Positions 9,174 to 17,726 of a DNA stretch of 64,000 bases are shown here, piece after piece. The position numbers and the translations under genes were made by a program. The DNA is taken from assembly GCA_000424365.1 (NCBI GenBank), contig AUJT01000003.1, forward strand, positions 186,001 to 250,000. The letters run 5' to 3'. The DNA comes from Lachnospiraceae bacterium NK4A144. GTDB taxonomy: Bacteria; Bacillota; Clostridia; Lachnospirales; Lachnospiraceae. Positions within the stretch are counted from its first letter, which is position 1. Each line of letters opens with the position of its first letter. The notes beneath the pieces were generated by a model. That model was given only the letters and a program-made list of their open reading frames with translations. It was not told the DNA's origin and made no database searches.

Positions 9174-9202
9174 ATTGTATATCACAAATTAGGCGATGTC
9201 AA
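9174..9202 (-). promoter_or_regulatory. sigma-A promoter of the DUF4867-isomerase operon
   Basis: On the minus strand, TTGACA (9197-9202) and TACAAT (9174-9179) are separated by exactly 17 bp. Transcription would start near 9167, so the operators at 9130-9163 overlap the transcript start and early leader. Confidence 0.75.
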
Positions 9203-9307
9203 TTCTTATTGTGCAGATTTATTTTTTAAAGTTGTATTGTCGTTACTTTCTGTTTGTTTTTTTCATTCCACGTTCAGAGCGGATATATATTTTCTTCCGC
9301 GCTCGTT
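9203..9307. other. AT-rich spacer with no recognised gene
   Basis: This is the first part of a gap of over 600 bases between DUF4867 and ftsH. It is T-rich and shows no supported frame. The rest of the gap holds repeat A1, a structured element and the ftsH terminator. Confidence 0.5.
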
Positions 9308-9449
9308 ACAGTTCACTCACTTACAGTTCGTTCACGTAACGGATTTTGCAAATTAAATCGACTACGTCGATGTGCAAAATCCAATGGCTATTCAGCATTC
9401 TTGGCCGTAAACTCCGCAGTAAATGCTCCGTTTACGTGCGAACAGTTAC
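9308..9449 (+). repeat. dispersed intergenic repeat family A, copy A1
   Basis: About 142 bp that align almost base for base with 31487-31626. The first hairpin is GGATTTTGCA (9341-9350) with TGCAAAATCC (9373-9382), enclosing ATCGAC/GTCGAT around a TAC loop. The second is CGTAAAC (9406-9412) with GTTTACG (9430-9436), enclosing GCA/TGC. No open frame is shared between copies. Confidence 0.85.
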
Positions 9450-9480
9450 CAATGCTCGCACTATACCAGGCTCACGCACT

Positions 9481-9690
9481 GTGACATCGATAGTAAAATA
9501 ACAGCCATCAGGCGAAAGGTTGACCTGAGGGAGCATTTGGAGGCGCTTGGGATTTAACGGATACACTGTCCGCTGTACTTCGCGAGCGCGATTCCAAGCG
9601 CGAGTGATCTGTACAGCGTGACCGGGATTCGGGAAATCCCGCCGGGCTCCCGAACGGTCAACTTTCGACTGATGGCGTCACTATTAGACG
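9481..9690. other. highly structured ~200-nt intergenic element, possible ncRNA
   Basis: Outer arms 9505-9525 and 9656-9675 pair over 19 positions with one mismatch and one bulge. Inside, GGGAGC (9529-9534) pairs with GCTCCC (9646-9651), GCGCTTGG (9543-9550) with CCAAGCGC (9594-9601), CGCTGTAC (9571-9578) with GTACAGCG (9611-9618), and CGGGATT with AATCCCG (9623-9641). The third and fourth... pairings of GCGCTTGG and CGCTGTAC cross, so they form a pseudoknot or alternate. It is GC-richer than its surroundings. I do not recognise a known RNA family. Confidence 0.55.
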
Positions 9691-9699
9691 GAAACAGAA

Positions 9700-9731
9700 A
9701 GAGAGCCAATACCATAATGTATTGACTCTCT
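9700..9731 (-). terminator. terminator of ftsH
   Basis: Arms AGAGAGCCAATAC (9700-9712) and GTATTGACTCTCT (9719-9731) pair with one mismatch around a 6-base loop. On the minus strand a T-rich tail follows, 44 bases after the ftsH stop. Confidence 0.75.
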
Positions 9732-9774
9732 AAGATTCATAAAATATGCAATTTCAACAAGACAGTCTGAAACC

Positions 9775-12060
9775 TTACAGCGGCCACTTTATATCACCGC
9801 TGAAGTTATCATCGTCGTCCTCATCGTCAACGACTTGTGCATCTCCGATCTTATCATCTGCAACAGTCTCAAAACCTGACTCCGAGTCTGTCCTACTACC
9901 TGTCTCCGATGCCTCCGCCTGAACCGCCGCAGCACCATTCATCGCACCTGCGGATCCCGCTTCCGGAATCAGTGTGTCATCAATCTTTAGATCGATCTGC
10001 TGACCGGGTTCAGCGTAGCTTCTGGAGGCTCTGTCGTAGATATTCTGAGCCTTTTCCATAACCTGCTGCTCAGCACTCTCATGAACTTCCGGTCTTTCAT
10101 TTTCAGCTGATTCCGACGGACTCTGTGAAATATCAGTCTTCAGATCATCACCTGTTATAACAGACTTAACAGAAGATTTCTCCTCTTCAACAGGCTCAGG
10201 AAGACCCTTTTCCTTACGATAGATCTTCATGAACTCCTTACCTGTGATGGTCTCCTCACGGATCAGGTGCTCTGCAAGCTTATCCAGAAGCTCACGATTC
10301 TCAATAAGGAGTTTCTTCGCCTCCTCGTAAGACTCCTTGAGGAGATTCATAACTTCCTGATCAATACCGGCAGCAGTCTCATCTGCACAATTCAGAACAG
10401 TTCTGCCCTCAAGGTAACGGTCCTCTACAGACGCGAGACCCATAAGGCCAAACTTCTTGCTCATACCATACTGAGTAACCATAGCACGAGCGATCTTTGT
10501 AGCCTTCTCGATATCATTGGAAGCACCAGTTGTCACAGAATCAAAGACGATTTCCTCAGCCGCACGACCAGCAAGAGTTGTTACAAGCATGGATCTAAGT
10601 TCTGCTTCGCTGTTAAGATACTTCTCTTCCTCAGGAACCTGCATTACATAACCGAGTGCACCCATAGTTCTCGGAACGATCGTGATCTTCTGCACCGGCT
10701 CACTGTTTTTCTGAAGCGCGGAAGTAAGCGCATGACCGATCTCATGGTAAGAAACGATACGACGTTCTTCCTTAGAAAGGATACGGTCCTTTTTCTCCTT
10801 ACCCACAAGCACGATCTCGACTGCATTCATGAGATCTTTCTGAGAAACAAATTCTCTGCCGGACTTAACTGCATTGATAGCAGCCTCATTGACCATGTTT
10901 GCGAGATCGGAACCAACCGCACCGCTTGTAGCCAGAGCAACTTCATTAAGATCTACAGTTTCATCGAGCTTTACATTCTTTGCATGTACCTTAAGGGTAT
11001 CTACTCTTCCCTTAAGATCTGGCTTATCTACGATAACACGACGATCAAAACGACCCGGACGGAGAAGTGCCTTATCAAGTGTCTCCGGTCTGTTTGTAGC
11101 ACCGAGGATCAAAATACCCTTTGATGAATCAAAGCCGTCCATCTCGGACAAAAGCTGGTTCAGTGTCTGCTCTCGCTCATCATTTCCGCCGTAACGGGAA
11201 TCACGGCTCTTACCGATAGCATCTATCTCATCAATAAAAATGATACATGGTGCATTCTTCTCAGCCTCTCTGAAAAGATCACGTACACGAGAAGCACCCA
11301 CACCTACAAACATTTCAACAAAGTCAGAACCTGCAAGTGAAAAGAACGGTACATGTGCCTCACCTGCAACTGCCTTTGCGAGAAGTGTCTTACCTGTTCC
11401 CGGAGGTCCTACGAGAAGGGCTCCCTTTGGCAGTCTCGCACCGATCTTTACGTATTTTCCCGGATTATGGAGGAAATCAACCACTTCCTGCAGCGACTCC
11501 TTTGCTTCCTCCTGTCCTGCTACATCCTTAAATGTAACACCGGTCTCTTTCTGTACATAAACCTTTGCATTGCTTCGTCCGACACCCATCATGCCGCCGC
11601 TGCCGCCTATACGCCTCATCAGCATCCACGTAAGACCGCACACCAGGATTATCGGCAGGATATAACTAATAAATCCGGAAAGCATAGCCCCCGACCTGTC
11701 AGGTACATGTCCCTTAAAATCAATCCCCGCATCCTCAAGTATCCGAGGCAGTTCCGGATCATTTACATATCCGGTGTAATAAGTCATCTCCAGACCGACA
11801 CTTGACGTCGCATTCTTAGGAGTGATCTCGATCCTGTCCGCTTCCATTTTTACCCTGACGACCTCATTCGCAGAGATCATCTGCAAAAATTTGCTATAGC
11901 TGATCTCCTCTGTCGAATTTTTAGTCACAAAATTGGACATAAGAGTCATACAAAAAAGTGTCACCAGCGTCGCCAGTACCATTGCCATCAATGTCTGTCT
12001 GTTCTTTTTGTTGTTTGGTCCCTGACCGTTATTTCCCTGATTATTGTTGTTTTCATTCAT
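9775..12060 (-). CDS. ftsH: ATP-dependent zinc metalloprotease FtsH
   Basis: 761 residues. Two membrane segments (about residues 25-47 and 125-147) flank a small extracytoplasmic domain. An AAA+ module with Walker A GPPGTGKT, Walker B IIFIDEID and the SRH region follows, then the M41 protease domain with zinc motif HEIGH. FtsH is a membrane hexamer that degrades misfolded membrane proteins and regulators. The C-terminal tail beyond the protease domain is unusually long (about 130 residues), acidic and low in complexity, ending in a run of Asp residues. The gene has its own promoter and terminator. Confidence 0.97.
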   Translation of the reverse strand: MNENNNNQGNNGQGPNNKKNRQTLMAMVLATLVTLFCMTLMSNFVTKNSTEEISYSKFLQMISANEVVRVKMEADRIEITPKNATSSVGLEMTYYTGYVNDPELPRILEDAGIDFKGHVPDRSGAMLSGFISYILPIILVCGLTWMLMRRIGGSGGMMGVGRSNAKVYVQKETGVTFKDVAGQEEAKESLQEVVDFLHNPGKYVKIGARLPKGALLVGPPGTGKTLLAKAVAGEAHVPFFSLAGSDFVEMFVGVGASRVRDLFREAEKNAPCIIFIDEIDAIGKSRDSRYGGNDEREQTLNQLLSEMDGFDSSKGILILGATNRPETLDKALLRPGRFDRRVIVDKPDLKGRVDTLKVHAKNVKLDETVDLNEVALATSGAVGSDLANMVNEAAINAVKSGREFVSQKDLMNAVEIVLVGKEKKDRILSKEERRIVSYHEIGHALTSALQKNSEPVQKITIVPRTMGALGYVMQVPEEEKYLNSEAELRSMLVTTLAGRAAEEIVFDSVTTGASNDIEKATKIARAMVTQYGMSKKFGLMGLASVEDRYLEGRTVLNCADETAAGIDQEVMNLLKESYEEAKKLLIENRELLDKLAEHLIREETITGKEFMKIYRKEKGLPEPVEEEKSSVKSVITGDDLKTDISQSPSESAENERPEVHESAEQQVMEKAQNIYDRASRSYAEPGQQIDLKIDDTLIPEAGSAGAMNGAAAVQAEASETGSRTDSESGFETVADDKIGDAQVVDDEDDDDNFSGDIKWPL

Positions 12061-12134
12061 ATATGTATAAATGCCTCTTCTTCCTTATTTTTTCCAACAC
12101 ATCCACACGATCGACATAAGACACATGACATTTA

Positions 12135-12163
12135 TTTCTAAGCATCGTACAAAAATATGTCAA
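12135..12163 (-). promoter_or_regulatory. probable ftsH promoter
   Basis: TTGACA (12158-12163, minus strand) and TAGAAA (12135-12140) are 17 bp apart, with 74 bases to the ftsH start. The -35 is perfect and the -10 weak. The -35 overlaps the T-tract of the preceding terminator. Confidence 0.5.
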
Positions 12164-12197
12164 AAATGGACGCGTACAAGTTGCATACACGTCCATT
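12162..12197 (-). terminator. terminator of the galE operon
   Basis: AATGGACGCGTA (12165-12176) pairs with TACACGTCCATT (12186-12197) with one mismatch. A run of five T on the minus strand follows, 57 bases past the galE stop. Confidence 0.65.
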
Positions 12198-12253
12198 ATA
12201 AAATCCATTATGTTAAAAGTAAAATTAAATTTCGCTTAATTGTGCGCAATTAA

Positions 12254-13270
12254 TTAATCTTCATACCCATTCGGGTTATTCTTCTGGAAGTTCCACGCAT
12301 CGCGGCACATATCCTCGATGTCGAGTTCAGCTTTCCATCCAAGTTCCTTCTCTGCTTTCTCGGGACTGCAGTAGCAGGTAGCGATATCGCCTGCACGACG
12401 CGGCTTGATGGAGTATGGGATCTTGATATCATTAACCTTCTCAAAAGCCTTAACGATATCCAGAACAGAATATCCGTGGCCCGTACCCAGATTGCAGATA
12501 AATGCACCCGGCTTGGTTCTGAGCTTATCAATAGCCTTTACATGAGCCTTAGCAAGGTCAACAACATGGAGATAATCTCTCACACCTGTTCCGTCCGGTG
12601 TATCGTAGTCATTACCGAATACGCCGAGCTCAGGACGCTTACCGACAGCAACCTGTGTGATATACGGCATCAGGTTATTCGGGATGCCGTTCGGGTTCTC
12701 ACCGATTCTGCCGGACTGATGAGCACCGATCGGATTAAAGTAACGGAGAATAACCATGTTCCACTCAGGATCAGCCTTCTGCATATCGAGGAGGATCTGC
12801 TCCAGCATCCACTTGGTCCAGCCGTAAGGATTTGTGCAGGTACCCTTCGGGCACTCCTCTGTGATAGGGATAATAGCCGGATCACCATAAACAGTTGCGG
12901 ATGAAGAAAATACGAAGTTCTTTGCACCATGCTTTCTCATCACGTCGAGAAGAGTAAGTGTTCCGCCAATGTTGTTATTGTAGTATTCCCACGGCTTCTC
13001 AACAGACTCACCAACTGCCTTAAGAGAAGCAAAATTTATAACTTCATGGATATCATTCTCAGAAAAGATCTTCTCAAGGTCATCACGGTTTGAAATATCC
13101 GCATCATACCACTTAACCTTCTTACCTGTGAGCTCTTCAACTCTGTCCAGAGCCTTCGGTGAAGAATTAGAGAAATTATCCATGACAATAGCGTCATAAC
13201 CGCCATTTAAGAGTTCAACAAGAGTATGGGAGCCAATGTATCCGGCACCACCTGTCAGTAAAATAGACAT
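12254..13270 (-). CDS. galE: UDP-glucose 4-epimerase
   Basis: 338 residues from the ATG at 13270, which follows GAGGAGGG; an in-frame start at 13303 lacks a site. NAD-binding motif [10 protein letters not shown] lies at the N-terminus, and the catalytic Tyr-x3-Lys is in YGWTKWM. The enzyme interconverts UDP-glucose and UDP-galactose (or the GlcNAc forms) for glycan synthesis or the Leloir pathway. It is the last gene of a run that begins with the surface-acylation cassette, so supplying a sugar nucleotide for a surface polymer is likely. Confidence 0.95.
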   Translation of the reverse strand: MSILLTGGAGYIGSHTLVELLNGGYDAIVMDNFSNSSPKALDRVEELTGKKVKWYDADISNRDDLEKIFSENDIHEVINFASLKAVGESVEKPWEYYNNNIGGTLTLLDVMRKHGAKNFVFSSSATVYGDPAIIPITEECPKGTCTNPYGWTKWMLEQILLDMQKADPEWNMVILRYFNPIGAHQSGRIGENPNGIPNNLMPYITQVAVGKRPELGVFGNDYDTPDGTGVRDYLHVVDLAKAHVKAIDKLRTKPGAFICNLGTGHGYSVLDIVKAFEKVNDIKIPYSIKPRRAGDIATCYCSPEKAEKELGWKAELDIEDMCRDAWNFQKNNPNGYED

Positions 13271-13315
13271 AATTTTTTCCCTCCTCTGCCCGACGTCAGA
13301 CACGCGGACTAAAAA

Positions 13316-14242
13316 CTACCAAAGCTTTTCAGGATAAACACCTGCATCCTTTAATTTCTGGATGGAAGCTGTAACAACAGGCTTATCCTCTTTATATGTA
13401 ACGCCAAACCATCTGTCAGATGAATGAAGGACCTCAGCTGTAGCCTTTCCCTCACGGATCAGGCTGTCGATCACTCCGGGAAGATAGCACTCGGCTTTGA
13501 GCGGATTTGCATTATTTGGAAGCTCTGATAAAAACTCCGAAAATGCCTTCTTAAGCTCCGGAAGCACTGATGTACCAAATCCCCAGAAATTCATGGAGAC
13601 AGGCTCGTTGCCGGTAAGAGACACCCATGTCTCTCCGTCATCTTCCGTAAACTTTGCCGCATCACCATCTTTCTCGATGTGGGTCCGCTCCGTTACGGTA
13701 TCCAGGAATCCGTCCTCTGTAAGACTGCAGATTCCGCGAGAAACATAGCCATTCTCAGTCAAAGTGTTTTTAAGTACAAATCCAACCATGGCATAGCGAT
13801 ATTTTTCATCATCCTTCGCATTAACCAGGAAATCATACATTTTGGAAAAAGCTTCTCTTCCATAGAAATCATCTGCATTAATAACAGCAAAAGGCTCATC
13901 TAAGAGATCTGCCGCTGAAAGAACCGCCTGAGCTGTTCCCCACGGCTTTACCCTGCCATCCGGAACACTGAAGCCCTCCGGGATCGCATCCAGTTTCTGA
14001 AATGCGTATTCTACAGGAATATGCTCAGCTACGCGATCGCCGACCGCTTCCTGAAAATCTTTCAGATTCTCTTCCTTTATTACAAAGATAACCTTTCCGA
14101 ATCCGGACTTCCATGCATCGTAGATGGAAAAATCGATAATCTTATTTCCCTGTGCATCTACAGGATCGATCTGTTTAAGGCCACCGTAGCGAGAACCCAT
14201 TCCCGCTGCCATTATGACCAATGCAGGCTTTTGCTGTTTCAT
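13316..14242 (-). CDS. sugar-1-phosphate nucleotidyltransferase family protein
   Basis: 308 residues with the NTP_transferase nucleotide-binding signature near the start (MAAGMGSRYGGLKQ) and the metal-binding Asp pair in VINADDFYG. It should join an NTP with a sugar 1-phosphate, but GalU, RmlA and related specificities are not separable by eye. It is 45 bp upstream of galE and 84 bp downstream of the DltX-like miniprotein, so it sits between precursor synthesis and the acylation genes. Confidence 0.8.
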   Translation of the reverse strand: MKQQKPALVIMAAGMGSRYGGLKQIDPVDAQGNKIIDFSIYDAWKSGFGKVIFVIKEENLKDFQEAVGDRVAEHIPVEYAFQKLDAIPEGFSVPDGRVKPWGTAQAVLSAADLLDEPFAVINADDFYGREAFSKMYDFLVNAKDDEKYRYAMVGFVLKNTLTENGYVSRGICSLTEDGFLDTVTERTHIEKDGDAAKFTEDDGETWVSLTGNEPVSMNFWGFGTSVLPELKKAFSEFLSELPNNANPLKAECYLPGVIDSLIREGKATAEVLHSSDRWFGVTYKEDKPVVTASIQKLKDAGVYPEKLW

Positions 14243-14326
14243 ATTATATTAGTCCTTTCCCACGCTCTCAATAAATTATTGTTGCCAGCTCATGTAAAAA
14301 TGTTGCACAAAGTATTTCCCTGCAAG

Positions 14327-14452
14327 TTAAAACCCCTGATATAAAATGGTAGTCTTTGTGCCCATAAATATCGCAAACAACACAATAGCAAGTTCCAGCG
14401 ACAGCCATAAAAGCCTCACCGGAACCGGTAAACGATCAAACAGTTTCATCAT
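14327..14452 (-). CDS. DltX-like 41-residue membrane miniprotein
   Basis: A complete small frame of 41 codons, starting with two consecutive ATG codons behind GAGG. A short amphipathic head (MMKLFDRLPVPVRLLW) leads into one hydrophobic helix (about residues 14-30) and a short tail ending ILYQGF. DltX, encoded next to DltB in D-alanylation operons, has the same plan: under 55 residues, one helix and an aromatic C-terminal motif (YNxF-like) that inserts beside the MBOAT. Here the frame lies 25 bp after the MBOAT gene, on the same strand. The similarity is architectural, and the frame is too short for statistical proof. Confidence 0.65.
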   Translation of the reverse strand: MMKLFDRLPVPVRLLWLSLELAIVLFAIFMGTKTTILYQGF

Positions 14453-14477
14453 ACATCAAAACCTCACAAATTTACAG

Positions 14478-15722
14478 CTACTGTATGATACCGAAGTGAG
14501 CAGCTATCAAACCGCAGACATCATAACCAACAAAACTAAACGATGCGGAAATATACGCCCAAGTCGCGCAATTCTCAACAATGCGCACCCATTTCTTTGC
14601 CTGAAATTCCTTAAAGCCCTTCTTTCCGAGCTTCTTTTTCATATGGCTGGTTCTTAGTGTAGAAATAACGATTCCCAGTCCCTGCAAAAGTCCATACACA
14701 ACGTAGTTAAAGTTCGTTCCGTGCCAGATACCTGCGACAAGGAATGTGATGAACAGCGCCACACATTGACCTGCAAAGATCTTTTTTCTAAAAGCTCCGC
14801 TTATCAGTACTTTGATGACCGGGCTGTAGATATAATCCCTTATCCATTCAGAAAGAGTAATGTGGTGTCTATTCCAAAATTCCACAAGCGAAACTGCAAA
14901 GTATGGCTGATTAAAGTTTTCCCTGAGCGTCATGCCGCTAAGATGCGCTCCTCCTGCAACCACATCACAGTAGCCTGAGAAATTAAAGTAGATATAAAAG
15001 GAATTAAAAAACGCGAAAAGTAGAAATTCCGCAAGAAGACTAAAGAATCCTGCCCCGGTGCTCAGCCTCTCAAACCAGTAGCCTGCCCACACCGACAAAA
15101 CCGCAGATATCACATATACCTTTAAGTATCCAAAAACGATCCTGTGAAAATCATGAAGTATCATGTCTCCTGTCATTTCAGGCTTTGTATCATCATGAAA
15201 ATCCGTCACAAACTCCTCGTAACGAAGTATCGGACCTGCCATGACCGTGTAAAAATTCAATATATAATTCAGATAATCGACAAGAGTTATCCTGACTCCG
15301 GTTTCCTTAAGATAACCATACTGCATGGTAAAATCGATCTCCCTGAAAAGGAAGTACGACAATCCCAAAAGCTTCACAGCATTGCTGTAAGGCAGGATCT
15401 TAAAGAGCGGTACCCATTCATAATGCATGAGGTATGCAAAAACGACCACCATCAGCAGGTAAAAACCGTTCCTTAAGATCCGCTGCAAAGCACCTGCGTC
15501 TTCCTCTGCTGCCGTTTGAAGCACCGGCGCCATAAAGTATGGCACCAGTATCCACAATGCTCCGACAAGCAATGCCGGAAGCGATTTAAGGCATAGAAGA
15601 AATACTGCTATATTAATGATCAGGAATAATCCCGTACGATATTTTTTTCCGATTCTTAAAATGATCGGAGTTATAAATAAAAGTACTGCAAAAAACAGAC
15701 TTCCTATCGAAAAATTAAGCAT
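14478..15722 (-). CDS. MBOAT-family O-acyltransferase (DltB-like)
   Basis: 414 residues and about ten membrane segments. The MBOAT signature includes the conserved Asn and His (VEFWNRHHITLSEWIRDYI) and the catalytic-site His in VAGIWHGTNF. These proteins move an acyl group from a cytoplasmic carrier across the membrane to an extracellular acceptor. The start overlaps the acyl carrier protein gene by 8 bp, so the two are translationally coupled and the donor is very likely that ACP. A DltX-like frame follows. Confidence 0.92.
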   Translation of the reverse strand: MLNFSIGSLFFAVLLFITPIILRIGKKYRTGLFLIINIAVFLLCLKSLPALLVGALWILVPYFMAPVLQTAAEEDAGALQRILRNGFYLLMVVVFAYLMHYEWVPLFKILPYSNAVKLLGLSYFLFREIDFTMQYGYLKETGVRITLVDYLNYILNFYTVMAGPILRYEEFVTDFHDDTKPEMTGDMILHDFHRIVFGYLKVYVISAVLSVWAGYWFERLSTGAGFFSLLAEFLLFAFFNSFYIYFNFSGYCDVVAGGAHLSGMTLRENFNQPYFAVSLVEFWNRHHITLSEWIRDYIYSPVIKVLISGAFRKKIFAGQCVALFITFLVAGIWHGTNFNYVVYGLLQGLGIVISTLRTSHMKKKLGKKGFKEFQAKKWVRIVENCATWAYISASFSFVGYDVCGLIAAHFGIIQ

Positions 15723-15954
15723 TTCCTGTCTTTCTGTCTATGAGCTTTATAAACTCTCCAACATTCTTGAGCTTCATGACTTCCACTGTGGAAAATTTGC
15801 ATTTAAACGCTTCTTCAACAGCAACGATAAGCTGAATATGTGTAAGCGAATCCCATGCATCGATATCATCAGCTGTCATCTCATCCGTGAGCTCGATCTC
15901 TTCATCATCAAAAACCTCACGAAAAACCTGCTCTAACTTTACTTTTGTATCCAT
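15715..15954 (-). CDS. acyl carrier protein
   Basis: 79 residues with the phosphopantetheine Ser in WDSLTHIQL, preceded by acidic helix residues and followed by KNVGEFIKLI. It starts at an ATG behind AAAGGAG, overlaps the FkbH-like gene upstream by 16 bp and the MBOAT downstream by 8 bp. The tight linkage implies that FkbH loads it and the MBOAT unloads it. It resembles the second free-standing ACP at 42243-42491 in the WDSL and KNVGE regions. Confidence 0.92.
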   Translation of the reverse strand: MDTKVKLEQVFREVFDDEEIELTDEMTADDIDAWDSLTHIQLIVAVEEAFKCKFSTVEVMKLKNVGEFIKLIDRKTGNA

Positions 15955-17708
15955 ACTTCTCCTTTCGGTTCTACTGAAAGATCATATATATATCTTACTC
16001 TGTCTCCGTCTGTCTCCACCTCAGTAAAGCCAAAGGATGGCAAGAGCTTTTCTACCATGCTGTTCTTTTTACTCTTTATATATTCACCAACGAGCTTCTT
16101 TGCCCCCATCTTTCGGGCTTCCTCTATAACTGAACGGAACGCAAAGAGTTCTACCGATCTCTTAAGTACACGACAGGACATGCACCAGTTCTCTATGAAA
16201 CACTCATCCTGCGCACAACCATTTTCCTCATTCGGAGCAGAAAGAATGATACATGAAATGATGCCGTACTGGGTAAACTTATCAGACAGTGATACAAAAA
16301 GGCATCTCTTTTTGTCATCTTCCAGCATTTCACGTATCTGACTGTCAGAATAACGCTGTGTTCTTAAATTGAACTGATTTGATTTATTTGTAAGCTGTGA
16401 AAAACGTTCGACTTCATCCTCACCTACGAGTCCCGTAACGCCCTTCATCTCAAGAGCCTTCAGATACTCAGTATAGTCAACAAAAGAAGCCTGCATCTCT
16501 TCACGTTTTGCATTCTCCACATAAGAATCAGAACGCGCCATATCTTCTTTTGTGATCTGCGCCCACTCAAAAGGAGATGCCTCATTGAGCGCTCTCACAT
16601 AGTTTTCTGCCTCATTCGGCACATCGATAACACATACCTCAGGGCAGAATTTACGAATGATCTCACGTTCAGCCGGATTATCGTCAAAGAAAACCAGCGA
16701 ATCCATTCCTATATTCAGCTTCTTTGCGATATAGGCCATGTTGCTCGCCTTATCCTGCCAGTTAGCGACAAAGCATGCAATATCCGAAAGCTTCAGCACC
16801 ATATCGGGATTTTTCTCAAAAGGTTCTTTTGCTACATCCAGATCATTCTTGGAGTTTACCGCAAGGATGACACCACGTCTTTTTAATGAAAGTACATAGG
16901 ACTGAAAAGCACGATAAGCTTCTCCGATCGGATTATGCGGATCGATCTCTATTCCCATCGGGCCGTCATCTCCTACGACGCCGCCCCAAAGTGTATTATC
17001 AAGGTCAAGTACCAGACACTTACGTACCACACCTACAGACGGAAGGATCATCTTTGTCACTTCATCCGCAACAGGTCCGAGGTAATCCAGCCCAAAGCCC
17101 TGTTTTGACAGATAATAATTTCCCTCATCAAACCAGTTCATTTTTCCGTATAGTGCTGACAGGTACTCCATGTCGATTATACGCACATTTTTCGGATGAT
17201 CTTTCGTCATAGAGAGGTTAAGTTCTCTGTAAAGTGATAGAGACGAATGATCATAGTCTCCCTCAAGGGTTCCAAAGGGTCTTTCCATAGGGACCGCAAA
17301 GTTTGAATTAAGTATCGTTACCCCCGGGATCTTATCAAGATGTGCCCATATACTCTTTAGATATGCCTTTTCCGTGTCCAGATCTTCCTTGCTAAAGAGC
17401 TGAACATCATTGTAGCGCATAAAGATCACGACAAAATCCGGCTTGAACTGATACAACGGTGAGTTTTCATCCAACACATCCATGTTTATCCCGCCGTATT
17501 CGCCCTCATATATGTCAGCATTGATCCCTGCTCTGTCCAGAAATAATCTGAATACCTTTACAAAATGCTGGATAGAATATGATCCAATGACCGCAACTCT
17601 GATCTTTGGCGCGTTTTTTGACAAAACCGAATATTGCTCCGGATCTTTCTGCAGACGGTTTGCTGCTTTTAGAAGTTTCGATATAGATGCCTGACGAAGA
17701 TTTTCCAA
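15939..17708 (-). CDS. FkbH-like HAD-IIIC phosphatase / acyltransferase
   Basis: 589 residues from a TTG start with GAGG 9 bases upstream. Domains in order: an N-terminal FkbH_N SGNH-like region (to about residue 225), a HAD-IIIC domain with motif DLDNT (235-239) and FFDDNPAERE, and a C-terminal GNAT-like domain containing QFNLRTQRYS and WCMSCRVLKRSVE. Characterised FkbH-type enzymes take 1,3-bisphosphoglycerate, remove a phosphate and place a glyceryl group on an ACP. The ACP gene overlaps this one. A glyceryl thioester is therefore the leading prediction for what the MBOAT exports. Confidence 0.88.
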   Translation of the reverse strand: MENLRQASISKLLKAANRLQKDPEQYSVLSKNAPKIRVAVIGSYSIQHFVKVFRLFLDRAGINADIYEGEYGGINMDVLDENSPLYQFKPDFVVIFMRYNDVQLFSKEDLDTEKAYLKSIWAHLDKIPGVTILNSNFAVPMERPFGTLEGDYDHSSLSLYRELNLSMTKDHPKNVRIIDMEYLSALYGKMNWFDEGNYYLSKQGFGLDYLGPVADEVTKMILPSVGVVRKCLVLDLDNTLWGGVVGDDGPMGIEIDPHNPIGEAYRAFQSYVLSLKRRGVILAVNSKNDLDVAKEPFEKNPDMVLKLSDIACFVANWQDKASNMAYIAKKLNIGMDSLVFFDDNPAEREIIRKFCPEVCVIDVPNEAENYVRALNEASPFEWAQITKEDMARSDSYVENAKREEMQASFVDYTEYLKALEMKGVTGLVGEDEVERFSQLTNKSNQFNLRTQRYSDSQIREMLEDDKKRCLFVSLSDKFTQYGIISCIILSAPNEENGCAQDECFIENWCMSCRVLKRSVELFAFRSVIEEARKMGAKKLVGEYIKSKKNSMVEKLLPSFGFTEVETDGDRVRYIYDLSVEPKGEVWIQK

Positions 17709-17726
17709 AATATCTGCCTCTTCTTT

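Noticed and set aside
10267-11124. 285-codon plus-strand frame inside ftsH
   Set aside because: Antisense to a well-conserved gene; no ribosome site and no recognisable domain.
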